44,670 bases of DNA, taken from assembly GCA_027307335.1 (NCBI GenBank), contig DAHUXD010000007.1, positions 1-44,670 of the forward strand, written 5' to 3'. This DNA is from Acidobacteriota bacterium (lineage in GTDB: Bacteria > Acidobacteriota > Thermoanaerobaculia > UBA5066 > Gp7-AA6). The position numbers and the translations under genes are program-made. Every line of letters begins with the position of its first letter. The first letter of the stretch is position 1. The notes under the pieces were generated by a model that did no database searches, was not told the origin of the DNA, and worked only from the letters and a program-made list of their open reading frames with translations. Shown here piece by piece: positions 27,562 to 36,046 of the stretch.

Positions 27562-28482
27562 ATGGATGCCCGCTCGACCCCCCCCGCCGTGGCCGAACGG
27601 CTCCTTTCGATCGGAGCGGTGGCGCGCGCGACGGGGCTGTCGCCGGACGCGCTCCGGGTCTGGCAGAAGCGCTACGGATTCCCGCTGCCGCAGCGAAAGG
27701 GCTCCGGGCATCGTCTGTATTCGCCCGGCGACGTGCGGCGCCTGCGCCGCATCGCGGAGGCCCTCGCGCGCGGGCACCGGCCGGGTCAGGTCGTGGCGCT
27801 CTCCGAGCCGCGGCTCGAGTCGCTCCTGCACGAATCGTCGGCTCCCGCCTCGAGCGCGGCGCCCCTCGCGCCGCTCGCCGGTTGGATGTCCTTCGTGCGC
27901 GAACACGCGGGCGCGGAGCTCGGCGCGGAGCTCCTCGCCGAGGCGGGGCGGTTGGGTCCGCTCGGATTCATCCGGGACCGCGTGGCGCCCATGATCGAGG
28001 CCGTCGGCGAAGCGTGGTCGCTGGGTGAGCTCGGCATCGCGCACGAGCACTTCTTCTCCGAGCGGCTTTCGGACGTCCTCCGCTCGCTCCGGCTGCCCTT
28101 CGAGCGGAGCCCCGCCGGCCCTCGCCTCGTGCTCGCGGCGTTCCCGGGCGAGACGCACGGACTCGGCCTCCAGATCGCCGCGTTTCTCGCGGCGACCGCC
28201 GGCCTCGAGCCCCACGTTCTCGGCGCCGACACGCCGCTCGCGGAGATCGTCGCCGCCGTCCGCGCGCGCCGCCCCGCCGCCGTGGGCATCAGCATCTCGG
28301 TCTCGACGGGCGGCGCCGCGTCGCGCGAGCGCCTGGCGGAGCTCCGGCGCGCCGTTCCGGCCGCGATTCCCGTTCTGGTCGGGGGAGGGGGCGCGCGGCG
28401 CAGCCGTCCGCCCGGAGGCTGCGTGATCGTCGAGGAGCTCGAGAGCGCCCAGGCCTGGATGCGGCGGCTCGCCGCCGCCTGA
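27562..28482 (+). CDS. MerR-type regulator with B12-binding domain (CarH/LitR-like)
   Basis: A 306-residue regulator. Residues 15-80 form a MerR winged helix-turn-helix (LLSIGAVARATGLSPDALRV, then RLYSPGDVRRLRRI). Residues 110-175 form the helical bundle with the W-x9-EH motif (Trp152, Glu162, His163) that contacts the upper face of adenosylcobalamin in CarH. Residues 185-290 form the B12 Rossmann domain with ExHxxG (Glu197, His199), where the His is the lower ligand. All CarH ligand motifs are therefore kept, so a B12-dependent, light-responsive repressor is plausible. A TTG at 27544 would add six residues but lies in the promoter. Targets could include itself, ppk1 or distant genes. Confidence 0.83.
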   Translation: MDARSTPPAVAERLLSIGAVARATGLSPDALRVWQKRYGFPLPQRKGSGHRLYSPGDVRRLRRIAEALARGHRPGQVVALSEPRLESLLHESSAPASSAAPLAPLAGWMSFVREHAGAELGAELLAEAGRLGPLGFIRDRVAPMIEAVGEAWSLGELGIAHEHFFSERLSDVLRSLRLPFERSPAGPRLVLAAFPGETHGLGLQIAAFLAATAGLEPHVLGADTPLAEIVAAVRARRPAAVGISISVSTGGAASRERLAELRRAVPAAIPVLVGGGGARRSRPPGGCVIVEELESAQAWMRRLAAA

Positions 28483-28497
28483 GCCCGCCGCGTTCGT

Positions 28498-29418
28498 CTA
28501 TCCCCGCTCGGCCAGCACCTCCCGCGCGAAGTCTCCGGCAGGCGGCGCGAACATCTCCTGGCCGCGGAGGAGGAGCTCGCGCGACCGCTCGGCGATCGTC
28601 GAGTGGATCGCCCCGGTCAGTCCCGGAGCGTCCGGAAGCACGCCGCGCGCGATCCGCGCCTGGAGCGCCGCCTCGAGCAGGATGAGGTCCGTGGTCTCGC
28701 CGAGGTCCTCGGCGAGCGCCGAGAGCCTCTTCTCCCGCCGGCGCAGCGCCGGACTTCCCGAAGACGCGAGCATCTCGACCTGGTAGCGCAGCTCCTTGAC
28801 GCGCTTGCGCCACTCGTGGAAATCGGCGTCGGCGCGCGTCTCGATCGCGCGCTCGAGCGTCGCTCGGACGCGCCGGGCGCTCCGCGTGAGACCGCGGTCG
28901 AGGTCCTCCATCGAAAAGGTCTCCGGGAGCACGACCCGCAACGCCGCGGGGAGCGGCTGGAGGATCTCGCTGCCCTTCTCGAGCGCCCGCCGCGCCTCGT
29001 CGCCGTCCTCGCCGCTCTCGCGCTCGAGCACGGACTCGATCTCCGCTCGCTCCGGATCGTTTCCGGGAGGGACGAGGCGAAGCGAGGCCAGAAGGACGTC
29101 GGCGTCGCGCAGCGCGCCCGTCTCGGCGAACGCGCGGCGCAGCTCGCGCGAGAAGCCGCGCGCGGTCTTCTTGCCGAGCGCCGGCCGGAGCAGCGAGACG
29201 ACCGCGCGCACGCGCCGGACGGACTTCCGGTACTCGTGGACGGATTCCACCGGTTCCGCGGCGGCTCGCCGCGCCACCGCGCGCGCATAGCGGATCGTTC
29301 GCGCGAAGGCGAGCAGCAGCGACTCCCGCAGCGTCGCGGAGCGCCGCATCGCGAGCTTGCGTCCCGCGGGACGCCGCGGCGGCGCCAGGAGCCGGCGCAC
29401 GACCGGGTCCGTGGCCAT
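28498..29418 (-). CDS. CHAD domain protein
   Basis: A 306-residue basic helical protein with two clear CHAD signatures: VHEYRKSVRRVRAVVSLL (first half) and DFHEWRKRVKELRYQVEML (second half), each with His and spaced Arg/Lys residues that bind phosphate. CHAD proteins bind inorganic polyphosphate and co-localise with granules. The frame is open further upstream, but ATG 29418 begins just before the domain. It lies 8 bases after TACGAT, a TANNNT -10 on the minus strand, so a nearly leaderless message is likely. It is encoded between the MerR regulator and the porin, close to ppk1, which fits a polyphosphate role. Confidence 0.88.
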   Translation of the reverse strand: MATDPVVRRLLAPPRRPAGRKLAMRRSATLRESLLLAFARTIRYARAVARRAAAEPVESVHEYRKSVRRVRAVVSLLRPALGKKTARGFSRELRRAFAETGALRDADVLLASLRLVPPGNDPERAEIESVLERESGEDGDEARRALEKGSEILQPLPAALRVVLPETFSMEDLDRGLTRSARRVRATLERAIETRADADFHEWRKRVKELRYQVEMLASSGSPALRRREKRLSALAEDLGETTDLILLEAALQARIARGVLPDAPGLTGAIHSTIAERSRELLLRGQEMFAPPAGDFAREVLAERG

Positions 29419-29583
29419 GAACGCGCATCGTATCGCGCTCACGCGGGACGGGAGGATCGCGTGACGTGAGCCGGTTGAGTCGGGGAAGGGAATCTCCCGT
29501 GGGTCCGGTCTTCGATAAGCTTGTCCGTAGTTTCCCCGTCGGGCCCGCAGGGAGGGAAGCGCGAGAACTTCCAAGAAGCGATG

Positions 29584-29696
29584 TTTACGCGAAACTTACA
29601 TTCCGCCGCTCGCGCCTTCACGGCACGACGTCACCCTTCGACGCACTGCGTCTCGCGTCCCTTCCTTCCGCCCCGAGCGATCGGGGCCCTTTTTTT
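29584..29696 (+). ncRNA. Candidate small RNA ending at an orphan terminator
   Basis: No gene on this strand ends before the terminator at 29671-29696; the nearest plus-strand gene stops 1.2 kb upstream, behind an opposing gene. PHO-like units TTTACGC (29584) and CTTACAT (29595) are 11 bases apart and could drive a short transcript of roughly 60-100 bases. No -10 was identified, so the start is unknown. The span given covers the possible promoter and transcript. Confidence 0.3.
29671..29696 (+). terminator. Intrinsic terminator without an obvious gene
   Basis: CCCCGA/TCGGGG (6-bp stem, loop GCGA) is followed by CCC and seven Ts at 29690-29696. It shields the porin promoter from upstream transcription, or ends a small RNA. 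Confidence 0.7.
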
Positions 29697-29717
29697 GGGC
29701 GCATTTTGGGCTGCGCG

Positions 29718-29772
29718 ATTCACGAACAGTTGACCGGACCTTCTAACCGTCTTTACGTGGCAAACCTACGGT
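29718..29772 (+). promoter_or_regulatory. Putative four-unit PHO box and -10 of the porin gene
   Basis: Units ATTCACG (29718), GTTGACC (29729), CTTCTAA (29740) and CTTTACG (29751) are each exactly 11 bases apart. Nine bases after the last unit, TACGGT (29767-29772) fits a TANNNT -10, the spacing known for PhoB-activated promoters. The leader would be about 55 bases, ending in GGAGGAG before the ATG. Confidence 0.7.
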
Positions 29773-29832
29773 TGCCCCGCCAACCCCTTTTGAGACAGGC
29801 GAACCGAAACAGTTTGATTCGGAGGAGAGGCG

Positions 29833-31398
29833 ATGAAGAGACTGGCGATACTGGCACTCGCGCTCGCGCTCGTCGCGGGCAACGCATTCGCGCAGGATGC
29901 GTCCGGCTCCGGCAAGGATCCAGCGCCCACCCCGGCTCAGCTCGAGGAGATGAAGCGTGCGCTCGCGGCTCAGCAGGAGCAGCTCGAGAAACTGAAGAAA
30001 GAGGCGGCGGAACGCGACAAGGCGCTTCAGGAGATGCAGAAGCAGGTCGAGGAACAGCAGAAGCAGGTCCAGGACCAGCTGAAGCAGACCGAGGCCGCAG
30101 CCAAGCAGACCGAGGCGGCCGCGAAGCAGACCGAGGCGGCCGCGAATGCGGCGGCGCAGGCGGCCGAGGCGGCGAAGGCCAACCAGTTCCAGGGGCCGGC
30201 CGACCAGAATCTCGAGAAGCCGGGCGTCTACCAGGCATCCCTGAACAAGTCGCTCGCGGCGCTGCTGCAGCAGCCGAACCCCAACACCCAGCTGGTGACG
30301 CCGCCGTGGGCGGTGCTGAAGATCGCCGACAACGTGGTCTTCCGCTTCGGCTCCGTCATCCAGCCGACGTACGAGGCGCTCCAGGACCCCAACAGCGCCG
30401 GGTACTCGCAGAACTTCTACCTGCGGCGCGCCCGGTTCAACGTCACGGCCAACCTTCCCGAGAACGTCACCGTCTTCTTCCAGACCGACGATCCGCGCGT
30501 CGGATACTCGGGCACCACCGGCCAGAAGAACATCAACTCGGGCTTCCTGGTCCAGGACGCCTACGCGCAGTGGAATTTCCTGGGCCACGCGATGGCGCTC
30601 CAGGGCGGTGAATTCCTCGTCCCGCAAAACCGTCAGGTGCTGACGAGCGTTGCCACGTTCCTCGCGCTCGACCTCCCGACCTGGTCGCAGCAGGAGGGCA
30701 CGATCCTCGAGTGGAACGGCGGCCGGGACTACGGCGTGGGATTGAACGGCGCGCTCCTCAACGATCACCTGACCTACCGCACCGGCGTCTTCGAGGGCTA
30801 CCGCGCTCCGACGTCTCCGCAGGAGCCGCCCCTCGGCCCGGCCGCCGGTGCCCGGAACTCGCTCATGTTCGCCGGCCGCGTCCAGTACGACGTGTTCGAC
30901 ACGGAGTACGTGTACGCCTACCCGGGCACCAACCTCGGCAAGAAGAAGATGCTCGCGTTCGCCGGCTGGTACCAGGCCCAGAACTCCTACAAGGGCTACG
31001 GCGGCGACGTGTTCTTCGACTGGCCGGTTCTCCAGGGCGACGCGGTCACGGTCGAGGGCGACTACATGCACTTCGACGGCCACCGGGAGGTCTTCAACGA
31101 CAACGGAACGAACAACACGCTTCCCGAGCAGTACACGGTGTACACGAACGCCGGCTACTACTTCTGCCAGCTGAAGCTCCAGCCGTTCGTCCGCTACGAG
31201 TTCCTCCACTACACCGACGACGTCGTCAATCTGGCCAAGGGACAGCAGCGCGTGGGCGGTGGCTTCAACTATTACGTCTACGGGCAGAACTTCAAGATCG
31301 TCCCCTACTACGAGCGCATCCTCCCGAAGTCGCAGCCGGTGACGGCGCAGCTCAAGGACTTCAACCGGTTCGTCCTGGAGCTCCAGGGCTCCTTCTAG
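29833..31398 (+). CDS. Phosphate-type (OprP/OprO-like) outer-membrane porin
   Basis: A 521-residue exported protein. Signal peptide at 1-21 (cleaved after NAFA). Residues 30-115 form a Gln/Lys/Glu/Ala-rich coiled coil. The rest is a beta-barrel of amphipathic strands (LRRARFNVTANLPENVTVFFQTDD, YDVFDTEYVYAYPG) ending in FVLELQGSF, whose terminal Phe is the outer-membrane assembly signal. OprP-like porins let phosphate cross the outer membrane. Within the coiled coil, a 7-residue unit (KQTEAAA) is repeated three times, encoded by 21-base repeats. GGAGGAG lies just before the ATG. A PHO box upstream and a terminator downstream make it a single-gene unit ahead of pst. Confidence 0.82.
   Translation: MKRLAILALALALVAGNAFAQDASGSGKDPAPTPAQLEEMKRALAAQQEQLEKLKKEAAERDKALQEMQKQVEEQQKQVQDQLKQTEAAAKQTEAAAKQTEAAANAAAQAAEAAKANQFQGPADQNLEKPGVYQASLNKSLAALLQQPNPNTQLVTPPWAVLKIADNVVFRFGSVIQPTYEALQDPNSAGYSQNFYLRRARFNVTANLPENVTVFFQTDDPRVGYSGTTGQKNINSGFLVQDAYAQWNFLGHAMALQGGEFLVPQNRQVLTSVATFLALDLPTWSQQEGTILEWNGGRDYGVGLNGALLNDHLTYRTGVFEGYRAPTSPQEPPLGPAAGARNSLMFAGRVQYDVFDTEYVYAYPGTNLGKKKMLAFAGWYQAQNSYKGYGGDVFFDWPVLQGDAVTVEGDYMHFDGHREVFNDNGTNNTLPEQYTVYTNAGYYFCQLKLQPFVRYEFLHYTDDVVNLAKGQQRVGGGFNYYVYGQNFKIVPYYERILPKSQPVTAQLKDFNRFVLELQGSF
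30082..30144 (+). repeat. Three 21-base tandem repeats in the porin coiled coil
   Basis: Units at 30082-30102, 30103-30123 and 30124-30144 each encode K-Q-T-E-A-A-A. They differ only at synonymous positions; the second and third are identical. Such in-frame heptad units can expand or contract without shifting the frame. Confidence 0.85.
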
Positions 31399-31415
31399 CC
31401 CCGGCAGGCTTTCGA

Positions 31416-31455
31416 GGGCGGCGAGGGCCGGACCTTCGCCGCCCTTTGCTTTTTT
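31416..31455 (+). terminator. Rho-independent terminator after the porin
   Basis: GGGCGGCGA (31416-31424) pairs perfectly with TCGCCGCCC (31436-31444), and the stem extends inward by about three more pairs. A T-rich tail (TTTGCTTTTTT) follows. It separates the porin from the pst promoter. Confidence 0.9.
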
Positions 31456-31485
31456 CGGAAGCCGGTCCCGATCGGGCGGGTGCGT

Positions 31486-31514
31486 TTTAACAGCAGTTTC
31501 ACGGGGACTTAACG
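31486..31514 (+). promoter_or_regulatory. Putative PHO box of the pst operon
   Basis: TTTAACA (31486), TTTCACG (31497) and CTTAACG (31508) are exactly 11 bases apart. They lie 36 bases before pstS, where a PHO box is expected. No good -10 could be picked out downstream. Confidence 0.75.
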
Positions 31515-31550
31515 CGCGAACTTCATCTTCCCGGGCCGGAGGAGAGAGGC

Positions 31551-32573
31551 ATGAAGTCGACGAAGGTCTTCCTCGCACTCGGGCTCGGCCTGCTCGCGGC
31601 GCTCGCCGCGACCGGTCAGACCACGCCGATCAACGGGGCCGGCGCGACGTTTCCGTACCCGATCTACTCGAAGTGGTTTTCCGAGTACAACAAGCTGCAC
31701 CCCGAGGTCGAGATCAACTACCAGTCGATCGGCTCGGGCGGCGGCATCCGCCAGATGACGGAGCAGACCGTTTTCTTCGGCGCGACGGACGGGCCGATGA
31801 ACGAGGAGCAGATCAAGAAGGCGCCCGGACCGATCCTGCATCTGCCGACGGTGCTCGGCGCGGTCGTCCCCGTGTACAACATCCCGGGGGTCGACGCGTC
31901 CCTGAAGTTCTCCGGCAAGCTCCTCGCCGACATCATCCTCGGCAAGGTCTCGAAGTGGAACGACGCGGCGATCACGGCCGCAAACCCGGGCGTCAAGCTC
32001 CCGGCGGCCGACATCGTCGTCGTGCACCGGTCCGACGGATCCGGCACGACGTACATCTTCGTCGATTACCTTTCGAAGGTCTCGCCCGAGTTCAAGGAGA
32101 AGGTCGGCGTCAACACCTCGGTGAACTGGCCCGTGGGCGTCGGCGGCAAGGGCAACGAGGGCGTCGCCGGTCTCGTCAAGCAGACGCCGGGCGCCATCGG
32201 CTACGTCGAGCTGATCTACGCCCTCCAGAACAAGATCTCGTTCGGCTCGGTGCAGAACGCCGGCGGAGAGTTCATCGTGGCCTCGCTCGACTCGGTGACC
32301 GCCGCCGCGGCCGGAGCGGCGAAGTCGATGCCCTCGGACTTCCGCGTCTCGATCACGAACGCCCCCGGAAAGGGCGTCTATCCCATTTCCTCGTTCACCT
32401 GGCTGCTCTTCTACGAGAACCCGACCGACAAGCCGAGGGCGAAAATCATGGTGGACTTCATGAAGTGGGCGCTGACCGAGGGACAGAAGTACTGCAAGGA
32501 CCTCGGCTACGCGCCCCTGCCGAAGGAAGTCGTGGCGCTCGAGACCGAAGCCCTCAAGCGCATCAAGCTGTAA
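31551..32573 (+). CDS. pstS: Phosphate ABC transporter, periplasmic binding protein
   Basis: A 340-residue periplasmic phosphate-binding protein. A signal peptide (1-22) precedes INGAGATFPYPIYSKWFSEYN, the classic PstS start with the phosphate-contacting backbone. IGSGGGIRQMTEQTVFFGATDGPM and VHRSDGSGTTYIFVDYLS supply the remaining phosphate ligands (Ser, Asp, Arg, Ser, Gly, Thr). GYVELIYALQNK and a C-terminal CKDLGYAPLP are also typical. There is no lipobox. GGAGGAGAG precedes the ATG. It is the first gene of pstSCAB-phoBR. Confidence 0.97.
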   Translation: MKSTKVFLALGLGLLAALAATGQTTPINGAGATFPYPIYSKWFSEYNKLHPEVEINYQSIGSGGGIRQMTEQTVFFGATDGPMNEEQIKKAPGPILHLPTVLGAVVPVYNIPGVDASLKFSGKLLADIILGKVSKWNDAAITAANPGVKLPAADIVVVHRSDGSGTTYIFVDYLSKVSPEFKEKVGVNTSVNWPVGVGGKGNEGVAGLVKQTPGAIGYVELIYALQNKISFGSVQNAGGEFIVASLDSVTAAAAGAAKSMPSDFRVSITNAPGKGVYPISSFTWLLFYENPTDKPRAKIMVDFMKWALTEGQKYCKDLGYAPLPKEVVALETEALKRIKL

Positions 32574-32586
32574 TCGGAAGGCGAGC

Positions 32587-33567
32587 ATGAAATCCCCGTC
32601 CTCTCGCCGGAGCGCCGACGACCGCGGCTTCCGCCTGGGGACGGGGTTCTTCGCGCTGCTCGTCGTGCTGCTCGTCGCGGGCATCTTCTGGGAGCTCTAC
32701 CGGACGTCGCAGCTCTCGCTCGCGAAGTTCGGGTTCCGGTTCTGGACCGGAAAGACGTGGGACCCGGTGTCGGGCGAGTTCGGGGCCCTGCCGTTCATCT
32801 GGGGAACGCTCTACTCGTCGATCCTCGCGATGCTGATCTCGACCCCGATCGCCCTCGGCATCGCGATCTACCTCTCCGAGCTCTCGCCGCGGCGTCTCCG
32901 GACCCCGCTGGCGTTTCTGACGGAGCTGCTCGCCGCGGTGCCGTCGATCGTGTACGGGCTGTGGGGCGTCTTCGTCCTCGTGCCGATCGTGCGGAAGCTC
33001 CAGGTCGTCACTCCGGACTGGCTGAAGAAGGTGCCTCTGTTCTCGGGGCCGCCGCTCGGCGTGGGCATGGGCGCGGCGGCGCTGATCCTCGCCGTCATGG
33101 TGATTCCTTTTACATCCTCCGTCGCGCGCGAGGTCCTGAAGGCCGTGCCCGCGTCGCAGCGCGAGGCCGCCTACGCGCTCGGCGCCACGCGCTGGGAGGC
33201 GATCCGGGCGGCGCTCCGCTTCGGCCGCACCGGCATCATCGGCGCGGTCATCCTCGGATTCGGCCGCGCGGTCGGCGAGACGATGGCCGTGACGATGGTC
33301 ATCGGCAACAATCCGCAGATCAAGGCATCCCTGTTCGCGCCCCAGTACACGATGGCAGCGGTCATCGCGAACGAGTTCACCGAAGCGGCCGACGATCTGT
33401 ATCTGTCCGCTCTGATCGAGATCGGCCTCGTGCTGTTCGTGATCACGGTGTTCATCAACGCGATCTCGCGGCTCCTGATCTGGAGCGTGACGCGCGAGGT
33501 CAAGGCGCAGGTGCCGAAGCCCACCGCGACGGTGGCGTTCGCCGCCCCGACCGGAGGCGGGCAGTGA
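32587..33567 (+). CDS. pstC: Phosphate ABC transporter permease PstC
   Basis: A 326-residue inner-membrane permease with six predicted membrane helices. The ABC-interaction (EAA) loop reads [25 protein letters not shown]. The N-terminal part has [23 protein letters not shown] and, later, IPIVYGLWG-like [15 protein letters not shown], both characteristic of PstC. It starts 13 bases after pstS and overlaps pstA by 4 bases. It forms the transmembrane pore with PstA. Confidence 0.96.
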   Translation: MKSPSSRRSADDRGFRLGTGFFALLVVLLVAGIFWELYRTSQLSLAKFGFRFWTGKTWDPVSGEFGALPFIWGTLYSSILAMLISTPIALGIAIYLSELSPRRLRTPLAFLTELLAAVPSIVYGLWGVFVLVPIVRKLQVVTPDWLKKVPLFSGPPLGVGMGAAALILAVMVIPFTSSVAREVLKAVPASQREAAYALGATRWEAIRAALRFGRTGIIGAVILGFGRAVGETMAVTMVIGNNPQIKASLFAPQYTMAAVIANEFTEAADDLYLSALIEIGLVLFVITVFINAISRLLIWSVTREVKAQVPKPTATVAFAAPTGGGQ

Positions 33568-34412
33568 ACAGGACGCGCCGCCGCAAGGCTTTCTCCGGCA
33601 TCGTCGTCTTCCTGTGCGGCGCCGCCGTCTTCCTCGCGCTCATCCCGCTCTTCTTCGTCTTCGGATACGTCATCGAGAAAGGCTTCTCGTCCCTGAGCTG
33701 GGACTTCTTCACCCGGATGCCGAAGCCCGTCGGCGAGCCGGGCGGCGGCATGGCGAACGCGATGGTCGGGACCGTGTACCTCATCGTCATCGCCGGCGCC
33801 TTCGCCGTGCCGGTCGGCGTGATCGCGGGCGTTTACTTGACCGAGTACGGCAAGAAGACGTTCGGCTCGCTCGTGCGGTTCACGGCCGACGTCTTGAACG
33901 GCGTGCCGTCGATCGTCATCGGCATCTTCGCGTACGGCCTCGCGGTCCTGCCGGTCAAGCACTTCTCGGCGCTCGCCGGCGGCCTCGCGCTCGGCTTCAT
34001 GATGATCCCGATCATCACGCGGACGACCGAGGAGCTCCTGAACCTCGTGCCGGGAACCCTGCGCGAGGGCGCGCTGGCGCTCGGCGCCACGCGGGCCCGG
34101 GCGGCGTTCTCGGTCATGGTGCCCGCGGCGCTGCCCGGGATCATGACCGGCGTCCTCGTCGCGCTCGCTCGGATCGCGGGCGAGACGGCGCCCCTTCTCT
34201 TCACCGCCTTCAACAACCGGTATTTCTCGACGAGCCTCGTCCAGCCGATCTCGTCGCTGCCGGTCCAGATCTACACGTACGCCGTCTCGCCCTACGAGGA
34301 CTGGCACCGGCAGGCCTGGGCCGGGGCGCTCGTGCTCGTCGGATTCGTGTTCGTCTTCTCCGTTCTGGCCCGGGTGGTCACGCGGCGGCTCGAGCGGATG
34401 CACCGCGCATGA
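33564..34412 (+). CDS. pstA: Phosphate ABC transporter permease PstA
   Basis: A 282-residue inner-membrane permease. It has an N-terminal membrane helix, the periplasmic loop [22 protein letters not shown], and the EAA loop [24 protein letters not shown]. The C-terminal part has [17 protein letters not shown], typical of PstA. The start is GTG at 33564, overlapping the pstC stop (GTGA); no in-frame ATG fits better. The stop overlaps the ATG of pstB by 4 bases (ATGA). Confidence 0.96.
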   Translation: MNRTRRRKAFSGIVVFLCGAAVFLALIPLFFVFGYVIEKGFSSLSWDFFTRMPKPVGEPGGGMANAMVGTVYLIVIAGAFAVPVGVIAGVYLTEYGKKTFGSLVRFTADVLNGVPSIVIGIFAYGLAVLPVKHFSALAGGLALGFMMIPIITRTTEELLNLVPGTLREGALALGATRARAAFSVMVPAALPGIMTGVLVALARIAGETAPLLFTAFNNRYFSTSLVQPISSLPVQIYTYAVSPYEDWHRQAWAGALVLVGFVFVFSVLARVVTRRLERMHRA

Positions 34413-35263
34413 GCGAAACGGTGGTGAGCGAAATGGAGACATCGGCGGGAGGTCCGGCGCCCGGGGCGGAGCCGACGAGCGCGGCGGCCGTGTCGTCGTT
34501 GGCGGGACGGAAGATCCGGATGGAGTCGAAGAGGCTCAACTTCCACTATGGCCCGAAGCAGGCGCTCTGGGACATCTCGCTGCAGATCCCGGAGAAGACG
34601 GTGACTGCCTTCATCGGGCCGTCGGGCTGCGGCAAGTCGACGTTCCTGCGCTGCCTCAACCGGATGAACGACATCATCCCGGACACGCGCGTCGAGGGCG
34701 ACGTGCTCCTCGACGGCAACGACATCTACGGTCCGGGCACCGACATCGTCGACCTGCGCCGCCGGGTCGGCATGGTCTTTCAGAAGTCGAACCCGTTCCC
34801 GAAGTCGATCTTCGAGAACGTCGCCTACGGTCTGAAGATCAACGGCCTCGCGTCCCGGGGGGAGATGCCCGAGAGGGTCGAGAAGGCGCTCCGCCGCGCG
34901 GCGCTCTGGGACGAGGTGAAGGACCGCCTCGACGCCTCGGCGATGGGCCTCTCCGGGGGCCAGCAACAGCGCCTCTGCATCGCGCGGGCGGTGGCGGTCG
35001 AGCCGGAGGTCCTCCTCATGGACGAGCCGTGCTCGGCGCTCGACCCGATCGCGACGGGCAAGGTGGAAGAGCTGATCCACGAGCTGCAGCGCGAGTTCAC
35101 GATCGTGATCGTCACCCACAACATGCAGCAGGCGGCGCGCGTCTCCGAGTTCACGGCGTTTTTCATGCTGGGCCGGCTGGTCGAGCACGACCGGACCGAG
35201 AAGCTGTTCACGAACCCGGGCCAGAAGATCACCGAGGACTACATCACGGGCCGTTTTGGTTAG
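34409..35263 (+). CDS. pstB: Phosphate ABC transporter ATPase PstB
   Basis: A 284-residue ATPase that powers PstCA. Walker A is GPSGCGKST, the Q-loop [19 protein letters not shown], the signature LSGGQQQRL, Walker [14 protein letters not shown] and the switch His in VTHNMQQA. Before residue 35 there is an Ala/Ser/Pro-rich extension longer than in E. coli PstB, so a later start is possible. ATG 34409 is kept because it overlaps the pstA stop as ATGA. The gene ends 16 bases before phoB. Confidence 0.97.
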   Translation: MSETVVSEMETSAGGPAPGAEPTSAAAVSSLAGRKIRMESKRLNFHYGPKQALWDISLQIPEKTVTAFIGPSGCGKSTFLRCLNRMNDIIPDTRVEGDVLLDGNDIYGPGTDIVDLRRRVGMVFQKSNPFPKSIFENVAYGLKINGLASRGEMPERVEKALRRAALWDEVKDRLDASAMGLSGGQQQRLCIARAVAVEPEVLLMDEPCSALDPIATGKVEELIHELQREFTIVIVTHNMQQAARVSEFTAFFMLGRLVEHDRTEKLFTNPGQKITEDYITGRFG

Positions 35264-35279
35264 AAGGAGCGGGGGCAAA

Positions 35280-36035
35280 ATGAAAGCCGTGGCGACCAGG
35301 GGAAAGGACGGGGCGGCGCGGGGCGAGGCCCACACGGGCGCGATGAAGCGCATCGCGCTCATCGAGGACGACGCCGACATCGCCTACACGATCCGACTGA
35401 ACCTGCGGAAGGAGAAGCGCTACCAGGTCGAGCACTACATCTCCGGTCTCGCGGCGCTCGCCGCCGTGCAGGAGAAGCCGTTCGACCTCGTCATCCTCGA
35501 CCTGAATCTGCCCGACATCGACGGGCTCGCGCTCTGCCGGGAGCTCCGGCGCGCCGACGAGACGCGCAAGGTCCCGATCATCATGCTCACCGCGCGCGTC
35601 GAGGAGCGCGACAAGCTGCTCGGCTTCGAGATCGGCGCGGACGACTACATCACCAAGCCCTTCTCGATGCGCGAGCTGCTCGCGCGGGTGAACGCGCACC
35701 TGCGCCGGGTCGCGGCCTTCGAGACGTCGGAGGAGGAGATCTTCCGCGACGGCGAGCTCGTCGTCGACCGCGCGCGGTTCGAGGTCACGCTGCAGGGAGC
35801 GCGCGTGCACCTGACGAAGAAGGAATTCGACCTGCTCTGGCTCCTGATCCGGAACCGGAACCGTGTCGTGACGCGCGACGCGATCCTCGCCCGGCTCTGG
35901 GACTACGACGCCGACGTCGAGACGCGGACGGTCGACGTCCACATTCGCGCCCTCCGGCGCAAGCTCGGCGACGCGCGCATCGAAACGGTCGTCGGCCTCG
36001 GATATCGCTACCGCGAGGCGGCGCCGGCGAAGTAG
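35280..36035 (+). CDS. phoB: Phosphate regulon response regulator PhoB
   Basis: A 251-residue OmpR-family response regulator. The receiver domain has the acidic pair EDD, phosphoacceptor Asp74 in LVILDLNLPDIDG, Thr in IIMLTAR and Lys in ITKPF. The C-terminal winged helix (about 155-250) ends in RALRRKLGDARIETVVGLGYRYR. ATG 35280 has a strong AAGGAG 9 bases upstream. An internal ATG at 35343 would give a protein with the phosphoacceptor at position 53, as in E. coli PhoB, so the 21-residue extension may be unused. It is expected to bind the 11-base PHO repeats seen in the window. Confidence 0.92.
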   Translation: MKAVATRGKDGAARGEAHTGAMKRIALIEDDADIAYTIRLNLRKEKRYQVEHYISGLAALAAVQEKPFDLVILDLNLPDIDGLALCRELRRADETRKVPIIMLTARVEERDKLLGFEIGADDYITKPFSMRELLARVNAHLRRVAAFETSEEEIFRDGELVVDRARFEVTLQGARVHLTKKEFDLLWLLIRNRNRVVTRDAILARLWDYDADVETRTVDVHIRALRRKLGDARIETVVGLGYRYREAAPAK

Positions 36036-36046
36036 GCTGGTGGCCG

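Larger units (their letters stand above)
29419..29832. other. 414-base gene-free regulatory space
   Basis: This divergent space between the CHAD gene and the porin holds PHO-like units at 29584 and 29595, another at 29616, an intrinsic terminator at 29671-29696, and the porin PHO box and -10 at 29718-29772. A 70-codon frame (29521-29733) crosses the terminator and is not credible. A short RNA could be made upstream of the terminator. Confidence 0.6.

Noticed and set aside
29521-29733. 70-codon plus frame before the porin
   Set aside because: It runs through a terminator and into the PHO box.
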